Positions 26,211 to 35,709 of a DNA stretch of 64,000 nt are shown piece by piece (within the stretch, counting starts at the first letter, position 1; every line of letters begins with the position of its first letter). Source of the stretch: Paracoccus gahaiensis (GTDB lineage Bacteria > Pseudomonadota > Alphaproteobacteria > Rhodobacterales > Rhodobacteraceae); assembly GCF_005048225.1 (NCBI RefSeq), contig NZ_SUNI01000009.1:1-64000 (forward strand), in the 5' to 3' direction. The notes beneath the pieces are model-generated. The model did not search any database, had not been told where the DNA came from, and worked only from the letters and a program-made list of their open reading frames with translations. Made by a program: the position numbers and the translations under genes.

Positions 26211-27218
26211 CTACAGCGGGGGCGCGGGGCCGATCGCCATGCCGCCCAGCATCAGCTGGCCGTCGCGCATCACGATGGGCAGGCGCAGCTCTCCCTCGGC
26301 GGGCTCGGGGAAATCGGGGCCGGCCAGGCTGGCGTCCATCGGCGCGCGCGCCAGCTGCGACAGGCCCGCGCGCAGCAGCAACTGCCCCTGCGCCGGGATC
26401 AGGCCCAGCCCCGCCGCCAGTCCGATCATCGCATCCGCATCCGAGGAATAGAGCGCCAGCTGCCCCTCGGCCCGGCCCTGGGCGTCGCGCGACAGGCGGC
26501 CGATGATCCGCAACCCGATCTCTCCGGCCTGCAGGGACAGGCCCGGGGTCTGCCAGCCGACCAGCTGCGGGGCCGTGTCCCCGGTGACGCTCGGGCTGCG
26601 GTCCAGCCAGAGCCGCATCGGGCCCTCCACCGCGATCGGGCCCGGCAGCGGGCCGGGGTCCAGGCCGATCCGCGCCAAGGCCCCGGTCTGCAGCCCCGCC
26701 AACGACAGCTGCAGGTCATAGGCCGCCTGTGCGCCCTCCGGGGCCGCCGCATCCAGGGAGACCAGCCGCGCCTGCAGCGAGAGCCCTTCGACCAAGGGCT
26801 GGCCGTCCAGCGTCAGGCCTTCGGCCTGCAGGTCCAGGCGGTCGGGCGCCATGCGGTTCAGGGGCGACAGGGACAGACGGGCGTCCGACCGCGCCAGACC
26901 CAGCTCCAGGCTGTCGCCACCCTGGAGGATGGTGCCCCGGTCAGGCAGGTCCAGCCGCGCCGTCAGCGGCGACAGGGGCCGCAGCGACAGCCGCGCCCAA
27001 GGCAGGCTGATCCCCAGGGCAGGATCGCGAAAGTCGAGCCCGGTCACCTCGACCCCCATCGCGCGCGGATCGCGCAGCGGGCGCACCGTCGCCGCCTCCA
27101 GCCCGGGATCGGCGGCGATCATCGCCGCGACCCGGCGGCTGGCCAGGCTTTCCGCCCCCAGCCACGCCCCTGCCAGCACCGCCAGCGCCACCCCTGCCCC
27201 GATCACCGCCTTGCGCAT
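26211..27218 (-). CDS. DUF2125 family protein, membrane-anchored
   Basis: The 335-residue protein has an N-terminal hydrophobic anchor ([20 protein letters not shown]) and a long beta-rich repetitive part (SRRVAAMIAADPGL, VEVTGLDFRDPALGISLPWARLSL, and several LQAEGL-like strands). This is the DUF2125 pattern of Rhodobacteraceae and rhizobia, a family of unknown function resembling AsmA-like or lipid-contacting periplasmic proteins. ATG 27218 has AGGG upstream. It converges on tyrC with only five bases between the stops. Confidence 0.75.
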   Translation of the reverse strand: MRKAVIGAGVALAVLAGAWLGAESLASRRVAAMIAADPGLEAATVRPLRDPRAMGVEVTGLDFRDPALGISLPWARLSLRPLSPLTARLDLPDRGTILQGGDSLELGLARSDARLSLSPLNRMAPDRLDLQAEGLTLDGQPLVEGLSLQARLVSLDAAAPEGAQAAYDLQLSLAGLQTGALARIGLDPGPLPGPIAVEGPMRLWLDRSPSVTGDTAPQLVGWQTPGLSLQAGEIGLRIIGRLSRDAQGRAEGQLALYSSDADAMIGLAAGLGLIPAQGQLLLRAGLSQLARAPMDASLAGPDFPEPAEGELRLPIVMRDGQLMLGGMAIGPAPPL

Positions 27219-27281
27219 TGCCGGCCCTTTTTTCCGCGTCCCGCCTGTCCTACCTTGGGGCGGCAACGAATGGTACGGGCA

Positions 27282-27827
27282 ATGGAACGCATCGATTGGG
27301 TCTTCGGCTATGGCTCGCTGATCTGGAACCCGGGCTTCGACCCGGTCGAGACGGTGCGGGCGCGGCTGGCGGGCTATGCGCGCAGCTTCTGCCTGCGCTC
27401 GATCCAGCATCGCGGGACCGAGGCGCTGCCGGGGCTGGTGCTGGGCCTCGACCCGCAGGAGGGCGCGCTGTGCCAAGGGGTGGCGCTGCGCATCGCGCAT
27501 CGCGACCATGACCGCGTGCTGGCCGATCTGCGCGACCGCGAGCTGGTCACCGACGCCTATCGCGAGACGATCCTGCCCTTGGCGCTGGAGGACGGGCGCC
27601 GGGTCTCGGCGCTGGCCTATGTGATGCGGCGCGACCATTGGCAATATGCGGGCGATCTGCCGCATGAGGAACAGGCCCGCATCATCGCCGCCGCCCATGG
27701 CGGGCGCGGGGCGAATGCCGACTATCTGTTCAACACCGCCGCCCATCTGGCGCAGATCGGCATGGCCGACGACCATCTGGACGCCCTGTCGCAGGCGGTG
27801 CGCGCGCTGCAATCGCGGCAGGGGTGA
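27282..27827 (+). CDS. Gamma-glutamylcyclotransferase, ChaC type
   Basis: The 181-residue protein opens MERIDWVFGYGSLIWNPGF, the defining YGSLxW loop of ChaC-type enzymes that split glutathione into 5-oxoproline and Cys-Gly. Further family parts are LRSIQHRGTEALPGLVLGL, and the glutamate in LRDRELVTDAYRE is the likely catalytic base. An ATG at 27270 in the same frame would add four residues. It stands alone, divergent from the DUF2125 gene. Confidence 0.88.
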   Translation: MERIDWVFGYGSLIWNPGFDPVETVRARLAGYARSFCLRSIQHRGTEALPGLVLGLDPQEGALCQGVALRIAHRDHDRVLADLRDRELVTDAYRETILPLALEDGRRVSALAYVMRRDHWQYAGDLPHEEQARIIAAAHGGRGANADYLFNTAAHLAQIGMADDHLDALSQAVRALQSRQG

Positions 27828-27930
27828 CACAGGCGCGCGGCCGCGATCACGGGCATGTGCCGCAATGCTTGGCAAGGACCGGACCCCGCCCTACAGTTGC
27901 GCTCAAAGCAGGCAAGGGACGGGAATTTAC

Positions 27931-29241
27931 GTGAGCGATCCGACCAATGGCGACATGCAGGCGCCCTCCCGGCACAGCCTGACCAATCGGCGCATCTCGG
28001 CCACGCGGGATCAGGCGCTGATGGGGGCGGGCAGCGCGCCGCGCTTCTCGCAACCGGTGCGCCAGATCCTGATGATGCTGACGGTGCTGGGGCTAGTGCT
28101 GGCCGGGGGCTGGTTCGCCTATGGCCGCATCCTGCCGATCTTCATGGCCAATACGTGGCTGAACGGCCTGATCCTGGCAGTCTTTGCTCTGGGCGTGCTG
28201 GCCTGTTTCTGGCAGCTGGGGCAGCTGGTCCGCTCGGTCGTCTGGATCGAGCAGTTCGCCGCCCGCCGCCGCGACGCCGCCCGCCACGACGGGGATGCCG
28301 TGGTCGCGCCGCGCCTGCTGGCCCCGCTGGCCGCACTTCTGGGGTCGCGCGGACCCTCGGGCGGGGCGATCAGCGCCAGTTCGGCCAGCTCGATCCTGGA
28401 TTCGGTGGCGACCCGCATCGACGAGATCCGCGACATCACCCGCTATCTGGCCAACCTGCTGATCTTCCTGGGCCTTCTGGGCACGTTCTACGGGCTGGCC
28501 ACCACCGTCCCGGCGGTGGTCGAGACGATCCGCGCGCTGGCCCCCCAGGAGGGGCAGACCAGCCTCGATATCTTCGAACAGCTGATGACCGGGCTGGAAG
28601 CGCAGCTGGGCGGCATGGCCACGGCCTTCTCCTCCTCGCTTCTGGGTCTGGCGGGATCGCTGGTGGTGGGCCTGCTGGAGCTGTTCGTGGCGCATGGCCA
28701 GAACCGCTTCTATCGCGAGCTGGAAGAGTGGATGTCGGGCTTCACCCGGCTCAGCATCGCCGGCGGCGAGGGTGACGGCATCGATCAGGCCGCGCTGGCC
28801 GGGTTTCTGGAACAGATGGCGGGCCAGATGGACCGCCTGCAGGCCTATCACATCGAACGCGACCTGATGCGCGACGAGGCGGCGCTGATGGCCGATGAGC
28901 GCGTCGTGGTCATGGCGCAGGCGGTCGAGGCGCTGGTCCAGCAGGGTCAGGCCGACCGCGACGCCTCGGCAGGCGACAACGACCGGCTGACCCGCGCCCT
29001 GACCCGTCTGGCCGACGGGCAGGATCGCCCGGCATCCGCTTCGGCGCCGGATTTCTCGCGGCTGGAGGGGGCGCTTGACCGGCTGGCCTCGGAACTGACC
29101 GAGGGCCGCGAGGAGATGCTGGCCGAGTTGCGTTCGGACATCCTGGTGCTGACCCGGGCCGTGAGGGCAGCCCGCTTTGGCGATCCCCTGCCCGACGATC
29201 TTCCCCCGCGCGGCGCGGCGCGGCCCCGGTCCGGGGCCTGA
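27931..29241 (+). CDS. MotA/TolQ/ExbB-like proton channel subunit
   Basis: The 436-residue protein has four membrane helices, at about 44-64, 78-98, 172-193 and 229-252; the last two form the MotA/TolQ/ExbB core (LANLLIFLGLLGTFYGLATTV and GGMATAFSSSLLGLAGSLVVG). A cytoplasmic helical tail of about 180 residues follows. Partner is the next gene, six bases on, whose single helix bears the ion-binding Asp. Together they should form a proton-driven stator-like complex acting through peptidoglycan. Start GTG 27931 chosen from SDPTNGDM onward, with GGGA upstream; an ATG at 27955 is possible. Confidence 0.82.
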   Translation: MSDPTNGDMQAPSRHSLTNRRISATRDQALMGAGSAPRFSQPVRQILMMLTVLGLVLAGGWFAYGRILPIFMANTWLNGLILAVFALGVLACFWQLGQLVRSVVWIEQFAARRRDAARHDGDAVVAPRLLAPLAALLGSRGPSGGAISASSASSILDSVATRIDEIRDITRYLANLLIFLGLLGTFYGLATTVPAVVETIRALAPQEGQTSLDIFEQLMTGLEAQLGGMATAFSSSLLGLAGSLVVGLLELFVAHGQNRFYRELEEWMSGFTRLSIAGGEGDGIDQAALAGFLEQMAGQMDRLQAYHIERDLMRDEAALMADERVVVMAQAVEALVQQGQADRDASAGDNDRLTRALTRLADGQDRPASASAPDFSRLEGALDRLASELTEGREEMLAELRSDILVLTRAVRAARFGDPLPDDLPPRGAARPRSGA

Positions 29242-29246
29242 GACGC

Positions 29247-30935
29247 ATGCGCCTGTCCCGCAACGCCTCGGCGCAGCGCTTTTCCTCGACCATCTGGCCG
29301 GGCTTCGTCGATGCGATGACGGCCCTGCTGATGGTGCTGATGTTCGTGCTGACGATCTTCATGGTCGTGCAATCGGTGCTGCGCGAGCAGATCGACACGC
29401 AGGACGACACGATCATCGACCAGGACCGGGTGATCACCGATCAGGGCCAGGTCATCTCGCGCCAGGAACAGCAGCTGAACGAGCTGGGCGCGCAGGTCAC
29501 GGCCCTGGGTCAGGCGCTGAACGCCTCGGAGACGCGCGAGGCCGGGCTGGTGCAGGAGCTGGAGACCGAGGCCGAACGCACCGCCCGCGCCGAGGCCGAG
29601 GCCCGCGACCGCGCCGCCCGCATCGCGCGGCTGACCAGCCAGCTGGCGCAGGGCGAGACGGCCTTGGCCGATGCGCAAACCCGCCTGACCGATTTCGAGG
29701 CCGAGGTCGCCGCCCTTCTGGCCGAGCGCGCACAAGGTGAGGACCGCGTCGCCACTCTGGAAACCCAGCTGGAGGAGACCGAGGCCCGCGCCTCGGCCGC
29801 CGAGCTGGCCGTGGCGGCCGCGCGCGCCGAGACCGATGCGCAGACCGAGGCCGCGCGCCTGGCCGCCGCCCGCCGCGACGCGCTGGAGGCGCTGACCGCC
29901 GATCTGCGCGCCGAGATGGGCCAGCAGCAGGCGCAGCTTGACGCCGCCCAGACCCGCCTGACCGAGGCCGAGGAGACCCGTCTGGTCGAGGCCGAAGCCG
30001 CCCGCCTGCTGCGCGAGCGTCTGGAAAGCGCCGATACCGAGCTGACCGCCATGACGCTTGCGCTGGAAGAACGCCGCCGCGAGGCCGAGGAGACGCTGAC
30101 CCTGCTGGCCGCCGCCAATGCCGCCCGCGACGACGCGCAGACCCAAGCGCAGGAGCAGCTGTCCGAGGCCGAGCGTCAGGCCGCGCTGCTGGCCGCCGCC
30201 CGGGCGCAGCTGGAGGAGCAGGAGGGGCTGACCACCGACAGCCAGCGCCGCGTCGCCGCGCTGAACGAACAGGTGGCGCAGCTGCGCGCCCAGCTGGGAT
30301 CGCTGCAGGCGCTGCTGGATGCCGCGGGCGACGAGCAGGCGGATGCGGAACTGCGCGTCTCGGATCTGGGGCAGCAGCTGAACGCCGCGCTGGTCCGCGC
30401 CGCCGAGGAAACCCGCGCCCGGCTGGCGCTGGAGGAAGAGGCCCGGCTACGCGCCGAGGCAGAGGCGCAGGACCTGACCCGATATCGCTCGGAATTCTTC
30501 GGACGCCTGTCGCAGATCCTGTCGGGGCGCGAGGGGGTGCAGGTCGTGGGCGACCGCTTCGTCTTCCAGTCCGAGGTGCTGTTCGCTCAGGGAGAGGCGA
30601 CCCTCTCCCAAGCCGGACGCCAGCAGATCGGCGGGCTGGCGCAGTTGCTGACCGACATCGCGGACGAGATCCCGCCCGAGATCGACTGGATCATCCGCGT
30701 GGACGGCCATACCGACGGCCTGCCCCTGTCGGGCACCGGCCGCTATGCCGACAACTGGGAGCTGAGCCAAGGCCGCGCGCTGGCCGTCGTGCGCTATCTG
30801 ACCGAGGATCTGGGGTTTCCCGCCAACCGTCTGGCGCCGACCGGCTTTGCCGACACCCGCCCCATCGCCCCTGAGGAGACGCCCGAGGGCCGCGCCCTCA
30901 ACCGCCGGATCGAGCTGAAGCTGACCGAGCGCTAG
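29247..30935 (+). CDS. MotB/OmpA-like partner with long coiled coil
   Basis: This 562-residue protein has one N-terminal membrane helix, WPGFVDAMTALLMVLMFVL, with Asp22 at the MotB proton-binding position, then about 370 residues of coiled coil rich in Ala, Glu, Gln and Arg, then an OmpA/peptidoglycan-binding domain (EVLFAQGEATLSQAGRQQI, VDGHTDGLPLSG, LAPTGFADTRPIAPEET, NRRIELKLTER). It resembles MotB/ZorB in layout but with a much longer spacer. Expected location is inner membrane with the OmpA domain gripping peptidoglycan. No flagellar or export genes adjoin it. Confidence 0.85.
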   Translation: MRLSRNASAQRFSSTIWPGFVDAMTALLMVLMFVLTIFMVVQSVLREQIDTQDDTIIDQDRVITDQGQVISRQEQQLNELGAQVTALGQALNASETREAGLVQELETEAERTARAEAEARDRAARIARLTSQLAQGETALADAQTRLTDFEAEVAALLAERAQGEDRVATLETQLEETEARASAAELAVAAARAETDAQTEAARLAAARRDALEALTADLRAEMGQQQAQLDAAQTRLTEAEETRLVEAEAARLLRERLESADTELTAMTLALEERRREAEETLTLLAAANAARDDAQTQAQEQLSEAERQAALLAAARAQLEEQEGLTTDSQRRVAALNEQVAQLRAQLGSLQALLDAAGDEQADAELRVSDLGQQLNAALVRAAEETRARLALEEEARLRAEAEAQDLTRYRSEFFGRLSQILSGREGVQVVGDRFVFQSEVLFAQGEATLSQAGRQQIGGLAQLLTDIADEIPPEIDWIIRVDGHTDGLPLSGTGRYADNWELSQGRALAVVRYLTEDLGFPANRLAPTGFADTRPIAPEETPEGRALNRRIELKLTER

Positions 30936-30963
30936 ATGGCGGGACGGCCCCGTGCCGCCCGCC

Positions 30964-31302
30964 TCAATGCCCGACCGTGCGGGAGAAGACGTTGATGACC
31001 ACGACCCCGGCGACGATCAGCCCCATCCCCAGGACAGCGGGCAGATCCAGCCGCTGCCCGAAGGCGACCCATCCGATCAGGGCGACCAGCGCCACGCCGC
31101 AGGCGCTCCAGATCGCATAGGCCACGCCCAGGGGCAGCACCTTGAGGCTGACCGACAGCAGGTAGAAGCTTGCCAGATAGCACAGCGCCATGCCCACTGT
31201 CGGGGCTAGCCGGGTGAACTGTTCGGAACGCTGCAGCAGCGAGGTGCCCAGCACCTCCAGCGCGATGGCGATGCCCAGGGGCACATAGGGCGACAGGATC
31301 AT
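30964..31302 (-). CDS. Small multidrug resistance (SMR) efflux protein
   Basis: This 112-residue protein has four membrane helices. Glu16 in GIAIALEVLGTSLLQRS is the conserved proton/substrate residue of EmrE-type pumps, and PLGVAYAIWSACGVALVALI is the family's helix 3 region. It would exchange protons for cationic drugs or guanidinium-like compounds. It overlaps the stop of the upstream BrkB gene by four bases. Confidence 0.92.
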   Translation of the reverse strand: MILSPYVPLGIAIALEVLGTSLLQRSEQFTRLAPTVGMALCYLASFYLLSVSLKVLPLGVAYAIWSACGVALVALIGWVAFGQRLDLPAVLGMGLIVAGVVVINVFSRTVGH

Positions 31303-32333
31303 TGCGGCTTGGGGCCTCGCTTCTGGGGACGGTCGTCCTCCAAGCCTGCCATATGCTTCAGATGTCCCTCAAGCTCGGAATTGATCTCGGCGCCGACCAG
31401 CACGATCGTGGCGTTCAGCCACAGCCATGTCATCAGCGCGATGACCGCGCCCAGGGACCCGTAGGTCTCGTTGTAATCGCCGAAATTCGCCGCATACCAG
31501 GAAAACAGCATCGAGGTCGCGACCAGCGCCACGCCCGCGAAGATCGCCCCGGGCGAGATCCAGCGCCAGCGCGACTTGGGCGCGGCGGGCCCCCACCGAT
31601 AGACCGCCGCCAGCGCCAGGATCAGGACCGCCAGCATGATGGGCCAGCGGATGACGGCCACCAGCGTCTCGCCCCCCCATCCCAGGGGCAGCATGCGCAG
31701 GAGGACCGGCACGACCGCGATCACGATCAGCATCAGCGCGATCATCACCAGCCCGCCCAAGGTGAAGCACATCGCCACCAGGTTCAGGCGCAGGAAGCTG
31801 CGCGTCTCGCGCTGGAAAAAGGCGACATTCAACGCCGAGAGCAGCGCCTTCATGCCGCCATTGGCCGACCAGAAGGCGGTCAGCAGCGCCACGATCCCCG
31901 CCAGCGACAGCGCGCCGGTCGAGGCCGAGGCGATGGCCGTCACCTGATCGCTGATGATCTGGAACGACCCCTCGGGCAGCAGGGTCCGCAGCATCTGCAG
32001 ATGGGTCTGGATGGTCAGCGGATCGGCCATGAGACCATAGAGCGACACGAAGGCGGTGATCGCGGGAAACAGCGACAGAAGCCCGAAGAAGGTCACGCCG
32101 CCTGCCACCGAGGTCACCCGGTCCTCGCCGATCTGGTTGAAAACCGACTTGCCGACCGCCAGCAGGTCGCCGCGCGTCAGATCCCGCAGCCCCGGCTTGG
32201 GACCGGCGAGGACCGGGTCGGGCGCCGCCACCGGAGCCTTGGGGGCATCCGGCGGCTGAAGCCCGTATCGGTCACGCGTCTCCTGGTCGAGGGGGCCCAG
32301 CAGGGCCCCCAGAACGCCGGTCTCCTGCTGCAT
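31299..32333 (-). CDS. YihY/BrkB family membrane protein
   Basis: This 344-residue protein has about 75 soluble N-terminal residues, then six membrane helices with the family segments VAGGVTFFGLLSLFPAITAF, ALLTAFWSANGGMKALLSAL, and YGSLGAVIALMTWLWLNATI plus AEINSELE at the end. The family was once called ribonuclease BN/BrkB; its real activity is unknown, with transport or envelope roles proposed. ATG 32333 has AAGGA upstream. It is co-translated with the SMR gene. Confidence 0.88.
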   Translation of the reverse strand: MQQETGVLGALLGPLDQETRDRYGLQPPDAPKAPVAAPDPVLAGPKPGLRDLTRGDLLAVGKSVFNQIGEDRVTSVAGGVTFFGLLSLFPAITAFVSLYGLMADPLTIQTHLQMLRTLLPEGSFQIISDQVTAIASASTGALSLAGIVALLTAFWSANGGMKALLSALNVAFFQRETRSFLRLNLVAMCFTLGGLVMIALMLIVIAVVPVLLRMLPLGWGGETLVAVIRWPIMLAVLILALAAVYRWGPAAPKSRWRWISPGAIFAGVALVATSMLFSWYAANFGDYNETYGSLGAVIALMTWLWLNATIVLVGAEINSELEGHLKHMAGLEDDRPQKRGPKPQ

Positions 32334-32361
32334 CCCGTCTTCCTTCTGTCGGGGGCCGGGA

Positions 32362-33090
32362 TCAGCGGCGCGGCGGCTCGTCGCGCAGCGGGCGGGCCGG
32401 GTCGGTGTCGGTCGCGCCGGGGCGCGGTCCGGCGCCACCGTTCATAATCGCACGCAACTGGTCGGCGGCGGCGACGAACTCGCCCACGATGCCGGTCGCC
32501 TGATGCGACACGCCGCGGAACGACTGGAACGCCGCCAGCAGCGACTGCGCGACGCCGTTCAGACCCTGCGACAGGTCCGTGGCGGTGCGCGTCAGATCCT
32601 TGGCAACATTGGCCTTGCCGCGACCGGCCTTGGAACGCGCCTGCGCCGAGCGATGGTTGTCCTCCAAGGCCTGGGCACGGACGCGGCGGCGCATGGCCTC
32701 GCGGTCATCCTCGTCCATCTCGGCAAAGCGGGGGGCGGCGGGACGGGGGCCGTTGGACCGGGCACCGTCGGCGCGGCGGCGGGGCGCGGGGGCATCGTCA
32801 TCGCCGCTGAGCGACTGGACCGCCATCGAGATGGCGGCGGCAATCCCCGCCACACCCAAGGCAACCCCGCCCCAGACCACGACCTTGGCGGTCGTCGAGG
32901 GCTCGGGCCAGCTCTGCTTACCGTCCGGCGACACCTTGCCCGAGGGCGGGATGCGGCTGGAGACCATCTTGCGATGCGCATAGGGGCTGGCCGTCTTGTG
33001 GGCCTTGGGCACCGGGCGCGGACCGAAACGGGTCTGGCTGGTGCGGTCGGCCTCGGTCATTTCGGGATGGGCGTCATAGGGGGGGCGCAT
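32362..33090 (-). CDS. Unrecognised single-helix membrane protein
   Basis: The 242-residue protein has a hydrophilic N-terminal 65 residues rich in Pro, Lys and His, one membrane helix (VVVWGGVALGVAGIAAAISMAV), then a charged coiled region and a C-terminal helical part (LTRTATDLSQGLNGVAQSLL). I do not recognise a family. It lies just upstream of the BrkB gene and is divergent from purB. A membrane-linked scaffold is possible but unsupported. Confidence 0.65.
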   Translation of the reverse strand: MRPPYDAHPEMTEADRTSQTRFGPRPVPKAHKTASPYAHRKMVSSRIPPSGKVSPDGKQSWPEPSTTAKVVVWGGVALGVAGIAAAISMAVQSLSGDDDAPAPRRRADGARSNGPRPAAPRFAEMDEDDREAMRRRVRAQALEDNHRSAQARSKAGRGKANVAKDLTRTATDLSQGLNGVAQSLLAAFQSFRGVSHQATGIVGEFVAAADQLRAIMNGGAGPRPGATDTDPARPLRDEPPRR

Positions 33091-33238
33091 GGGATTCTCC
33101 GGTCGGTTGTCAGGTCTCGTTGCGACCCAAACCCGCCGGTCGCGCCGAATGTTCCGCCCAAGCCCCCCAAACCCCGATGAAAACTTGCCCCCGTGCGCCT
33201 GCGCCGCTATGCCCGCGCCAACCGCAAAGGAGCCCCCG

Positions 33239-34552
33239 ATGATCCCGCGTTACAGCCGCCCCGACATGGTCGCCATCTGGTCCCCCGAGACCAAGTTCCG
33301 CATCTGGTACGAGATCGAGGCCCATGCCTGCGACGCGCAGGCCGATCTGGGCGTGATCCCGCGCGCCAATGCCGAGGCCGTCTGGCGCGCGAAGGACGTG
33401 CAGTTCGACGTGGCCCGCATCGACGAGATCGAGGCGGTGACCAAGCATGACGTCATCGCCTTCCTGACCCATCTGGCCGAGCATGTGGGCGCCGATCAGG
33501 CGCGCTTCGTCCATCAGGGCATGACCAGCTCCGACGTGCTGGACACGACGCTGAACGTGCAGCTGGTCCGCGCCTCGGACATCTTGCTGGCGGGCATGGA
33601 CCGCGTGCTGGCGGCGTTGAAGACCCGCGCCTTCGAGCACAAGGACACCGTCCGCATCGGCCGCAGCCACGGCATCCATGCCGAGCCCACCACGATGGGC
33701 CTGACCTTCGCCCGCTTCTATGCCGAGATGGCGCGCGGACGCCTGCGGCTGGAGCGCGCGCGCGAGGAAATCGCCACCGGCGCGATCAGCGGCGCGGTCG
33801 GCACCTTCGCCAATATCGACCCGGCGGTCGAGGAGCATGTCTGCGCGAAGCTGGGCCTGCGCCCCGAACCGATCAGCACGCAGGTCATCCCGCGCGACCG
33901 CCATGCGATGTTCTTCGCGACGCTCGGCGTGATCGCCTCGAGCATCGAGAACATCGCCATCGAGATCCGCCACATGCAGCGCACCGAGGTGCTGGAGGCC
34001 GAGGAATTCTTCAGCCCGGGCCAGAAGGGCTCGAGCGCGATGCCCCACAAGCGCAACCCGGTCCTGACCGAGAACCTGACCGGCCTCGCCCGACTGGTGC
34101 GCATGTCGGTCGTCCCGGCGATGGAGAACGTGGCGCTGTGGCACGAGCGCGACATCAGCCATTCCTCGGTCGAGCGCGCCATCGCGCCCGACACCACCAT
34201 CACGCTGGATTTCGCGCTGCACCGCCTGGCGGGCGTGGTCGAGAAGCTGGTGATCTATCCCGACACGATGCTGGCCAACATGAACAAGTTCAAGGGTCTG
34301 GTCATGTCGCAGCGGGTGCTGCTGGCGCTGACGCAGGCCGGCGTCTCACGCGAGGACAGCTATCGTCTGGTCCAGCGCAACGCCATGAAGGTCTGGGAGA
34401 AGGGCGCCGACTTCAAGACCGAGCTGCTGGCCGATCCCGAGGTGACCGCCGCGCTGTCCCCCGCCGAGATCGAGGAAAAGTTCGATCTGGGCTATCACAC
34501 CAAGCATGTCGACACGATCTTTGCCCGGGTTTTCGACAGCGCGCCGCTTTAG
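33239..34552 (+). CDS. purB: Adenylosuccinate lyase
   Basis: This 437-residue enzyme of the fumarase/aspartase superfamily has the N-terminal MIPRYSRPDMVAIWSPETKF of PurB, TKHDVIAFLTHLAEH, the SSDVLDTT box, the catalytic histidine region IGRSHGIHAEPTTMG, and the signature loop GQKGSSAMPHKRNPVLTE. It acts twice in purine synthesis, on SAICAR and on adenylosuccinate. AAAGGAG precedes ATG 33239. Confidence 0.97.
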   Translation: MIPRYSRPDMVAIWSPETKFRIWYEIEAHACDAQADLGVIPRANAEAVWRAKDVQFDVARIDEIEAVTKHDVIAFLTHLAEHVGADQARFVHQGMTSSDVLDTTLNVQLVRASDILLAGMDRVLAALKTRAFEHKDTVRIGRSHGIHAEPTTMGLTFARFYAEMARGRLRLERAREEIATGAISGAVGTFANIDPAVEEHVCAKLGLRPEPISTQVIPRDRHAMFFATLGVIASSIENIAIEIRHMQRTEVLEAEEFFSPGQKGSSAMPHKRNPVLTENLTGLARLVRMSVVPAMENVALWHERDISHSSVERAIAPDTTITLDFALHRLAGVVEKLVIYPDTMLANMNKFKGLVMSQRVLLALTQAGVSREDSYRLVQRNAMKVWEKGADFKTELLADPEVTAALSPAEIEEKFDLGYHTKHVDTIFARVFDSAPL

Positions 34553-34623
34553 GGGTCCCGCGTCAACCGGACATTAGGATTGTCATGCCAAGTTGCCCTC
34601 ATCGCGGATGACGGAGGCGGGGC

Positions 34624-35634
34624 ATGACGACCCAGACAGGGCTGAACCAGCGGCAGAAGGCGGCGGTGATCGTGCGTCTTCTGCTGGACGATGACGAGGT
34701 GGCCGGGCTGGACCGTCTGGACAGCGAAAGCCAGACCCTGCTGGCGCAGGAAATGGCGGGGATGGAGGTCATCGACCGCCAGACGCGCGATGCCGTCATC
34801 ACCGAGTTCTGCGACCGGCTGGATGCGGTGGGCGTCACCTTTCCCGGCAATCTGGACGGCACGCTGGAAATGCTGGGCACGCGGCTGTCCGAGGACAGCT
34901 CGGACCAGCTGCGCCAGCGCGCCGCGATGTCGGGCCAGACCGACCCCTGGGCGCGGCTCTGCAAGCTGCCGAACGAGGTGCTGATCACGCTGGCGCAGTC
35001 CGAATCGGTCGAACTGGTGGCGCTGATGATGTCCAAGCTGCCGGTCGAGGCCGCCTCGGCCACCTTCCTCGCCCTGCCCCGCGACCGGGCGCGGGTGGTT
35101 GCGCAGGCCATGTCGATGACCTCGGGGGTGACGCCCCCGGCGCTGCGCCGCGTGGGGCTGGTGCTACTGCAGGCGGCGGCGGCGCAGCCCAAGCCCGCCA
35201 TCGCCCTGCCGGCCTGCGACCGGATGGGCGCGATCCTGAACTTCGCCACCGCCGATCTGCGCGACGACGTGCTGGGGGCGCTGGACGAACGCGACGCCGA
35301 ATTTGCCGCAGGGGTGCGCAAGGCGATCTTCATCTTCACCCACATCCCCGCCCGTGTCGAACCCCGCGACATCCCCCGTCTGGTGCGCGAGCTGGACCAG
35401 ACGACGCTGGTGCGCGCCCTGTCCTCGCCGACCGAGGCGGATGCGGCGGCGGCCGAGTTCATCCTGTCGAACCTGTCGCAGCGCATGGCCGACGGGCTGC
35501 GCGAGGAACGCGAGGCCTTGGGCAAGCCCCGCCCCAAGGATGTCGAGGAGGCGATGACCGAGGTCGTCTCGGCCGTCCGCCGGCTGCAGGAGGCCGGGCA
35601 GCTGATCCTGAAGCTGCCGCAGGACGAGGAATGA
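34624..35634 (+). CDS. fliG: FliG-like flagellar motor switch protein, apparently orphan
   Basis: The 336-residue protein follows the FliG plan: an N-terminal domain (LNQRQKAAVIVRLLLDD), a middle domain (LCKLPNEVLITLAQSESVELVALMMSKLPVEAASATFLAL, the EHPQ-like armadillo region) and a C-terminal torque domain (VRKAIFIFTHIPARVEPRDI, LSNLSQRMADGLREEREALG). Compared with enteric FliG the SQR Arg and an acidic pair (EE for DD) are kept, while the Lys of the LKGA motif is replaced by Ser. In flagella FliG meets the stator MotA. No other flagellar gene is in the window; the nearest stator-like genes are the pair at 27931-30935. Confidence 0.82.
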   Translation: MTTQTGLNQRQKAAVIVRLLLDDDEVAGLDRLDSESQTLLAQEMAGMEVIDRQTRDAVITEFCDRLDAVGVTFPGNLDGTLEMLGTRLSEDSSDQLRQRAAMSGQTDPWARLCKLPNEVLITLAQSESVELVALMMSKLPVEAASATFLALPRDRARVVAQAMSMTSGVTPPALRRVGLVLLQAAAAQPKPAIALPACDRMGAILNFATADLRDDVLGALDERDAEFAAGVRKAIFIFTHIPARVEPRDIPRLVRELDQTTLVRALSSPTEADAAAAEFILSNLSQRMADGLREEREALGKPRPKDVEEAMTEVVSAVRRLQEAGQLILKLPQDEE

Positions 35635-35709
35635 CGCCACCTCCGCCCCTCACGGACGGGCTTGCCCCCGCCGACCCGCCGCGCGATACAGCAGCGACCG
35701 GAGGCTTCG

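Noticed and set aside
27931..30935. Zorya anti-phage system
   Set aside because: The MotA/MotB-like pair lacks ZorC/ZorD or ZorE neighbours, the long tail is on the wrong subunit, and composition is that of core chromosome.
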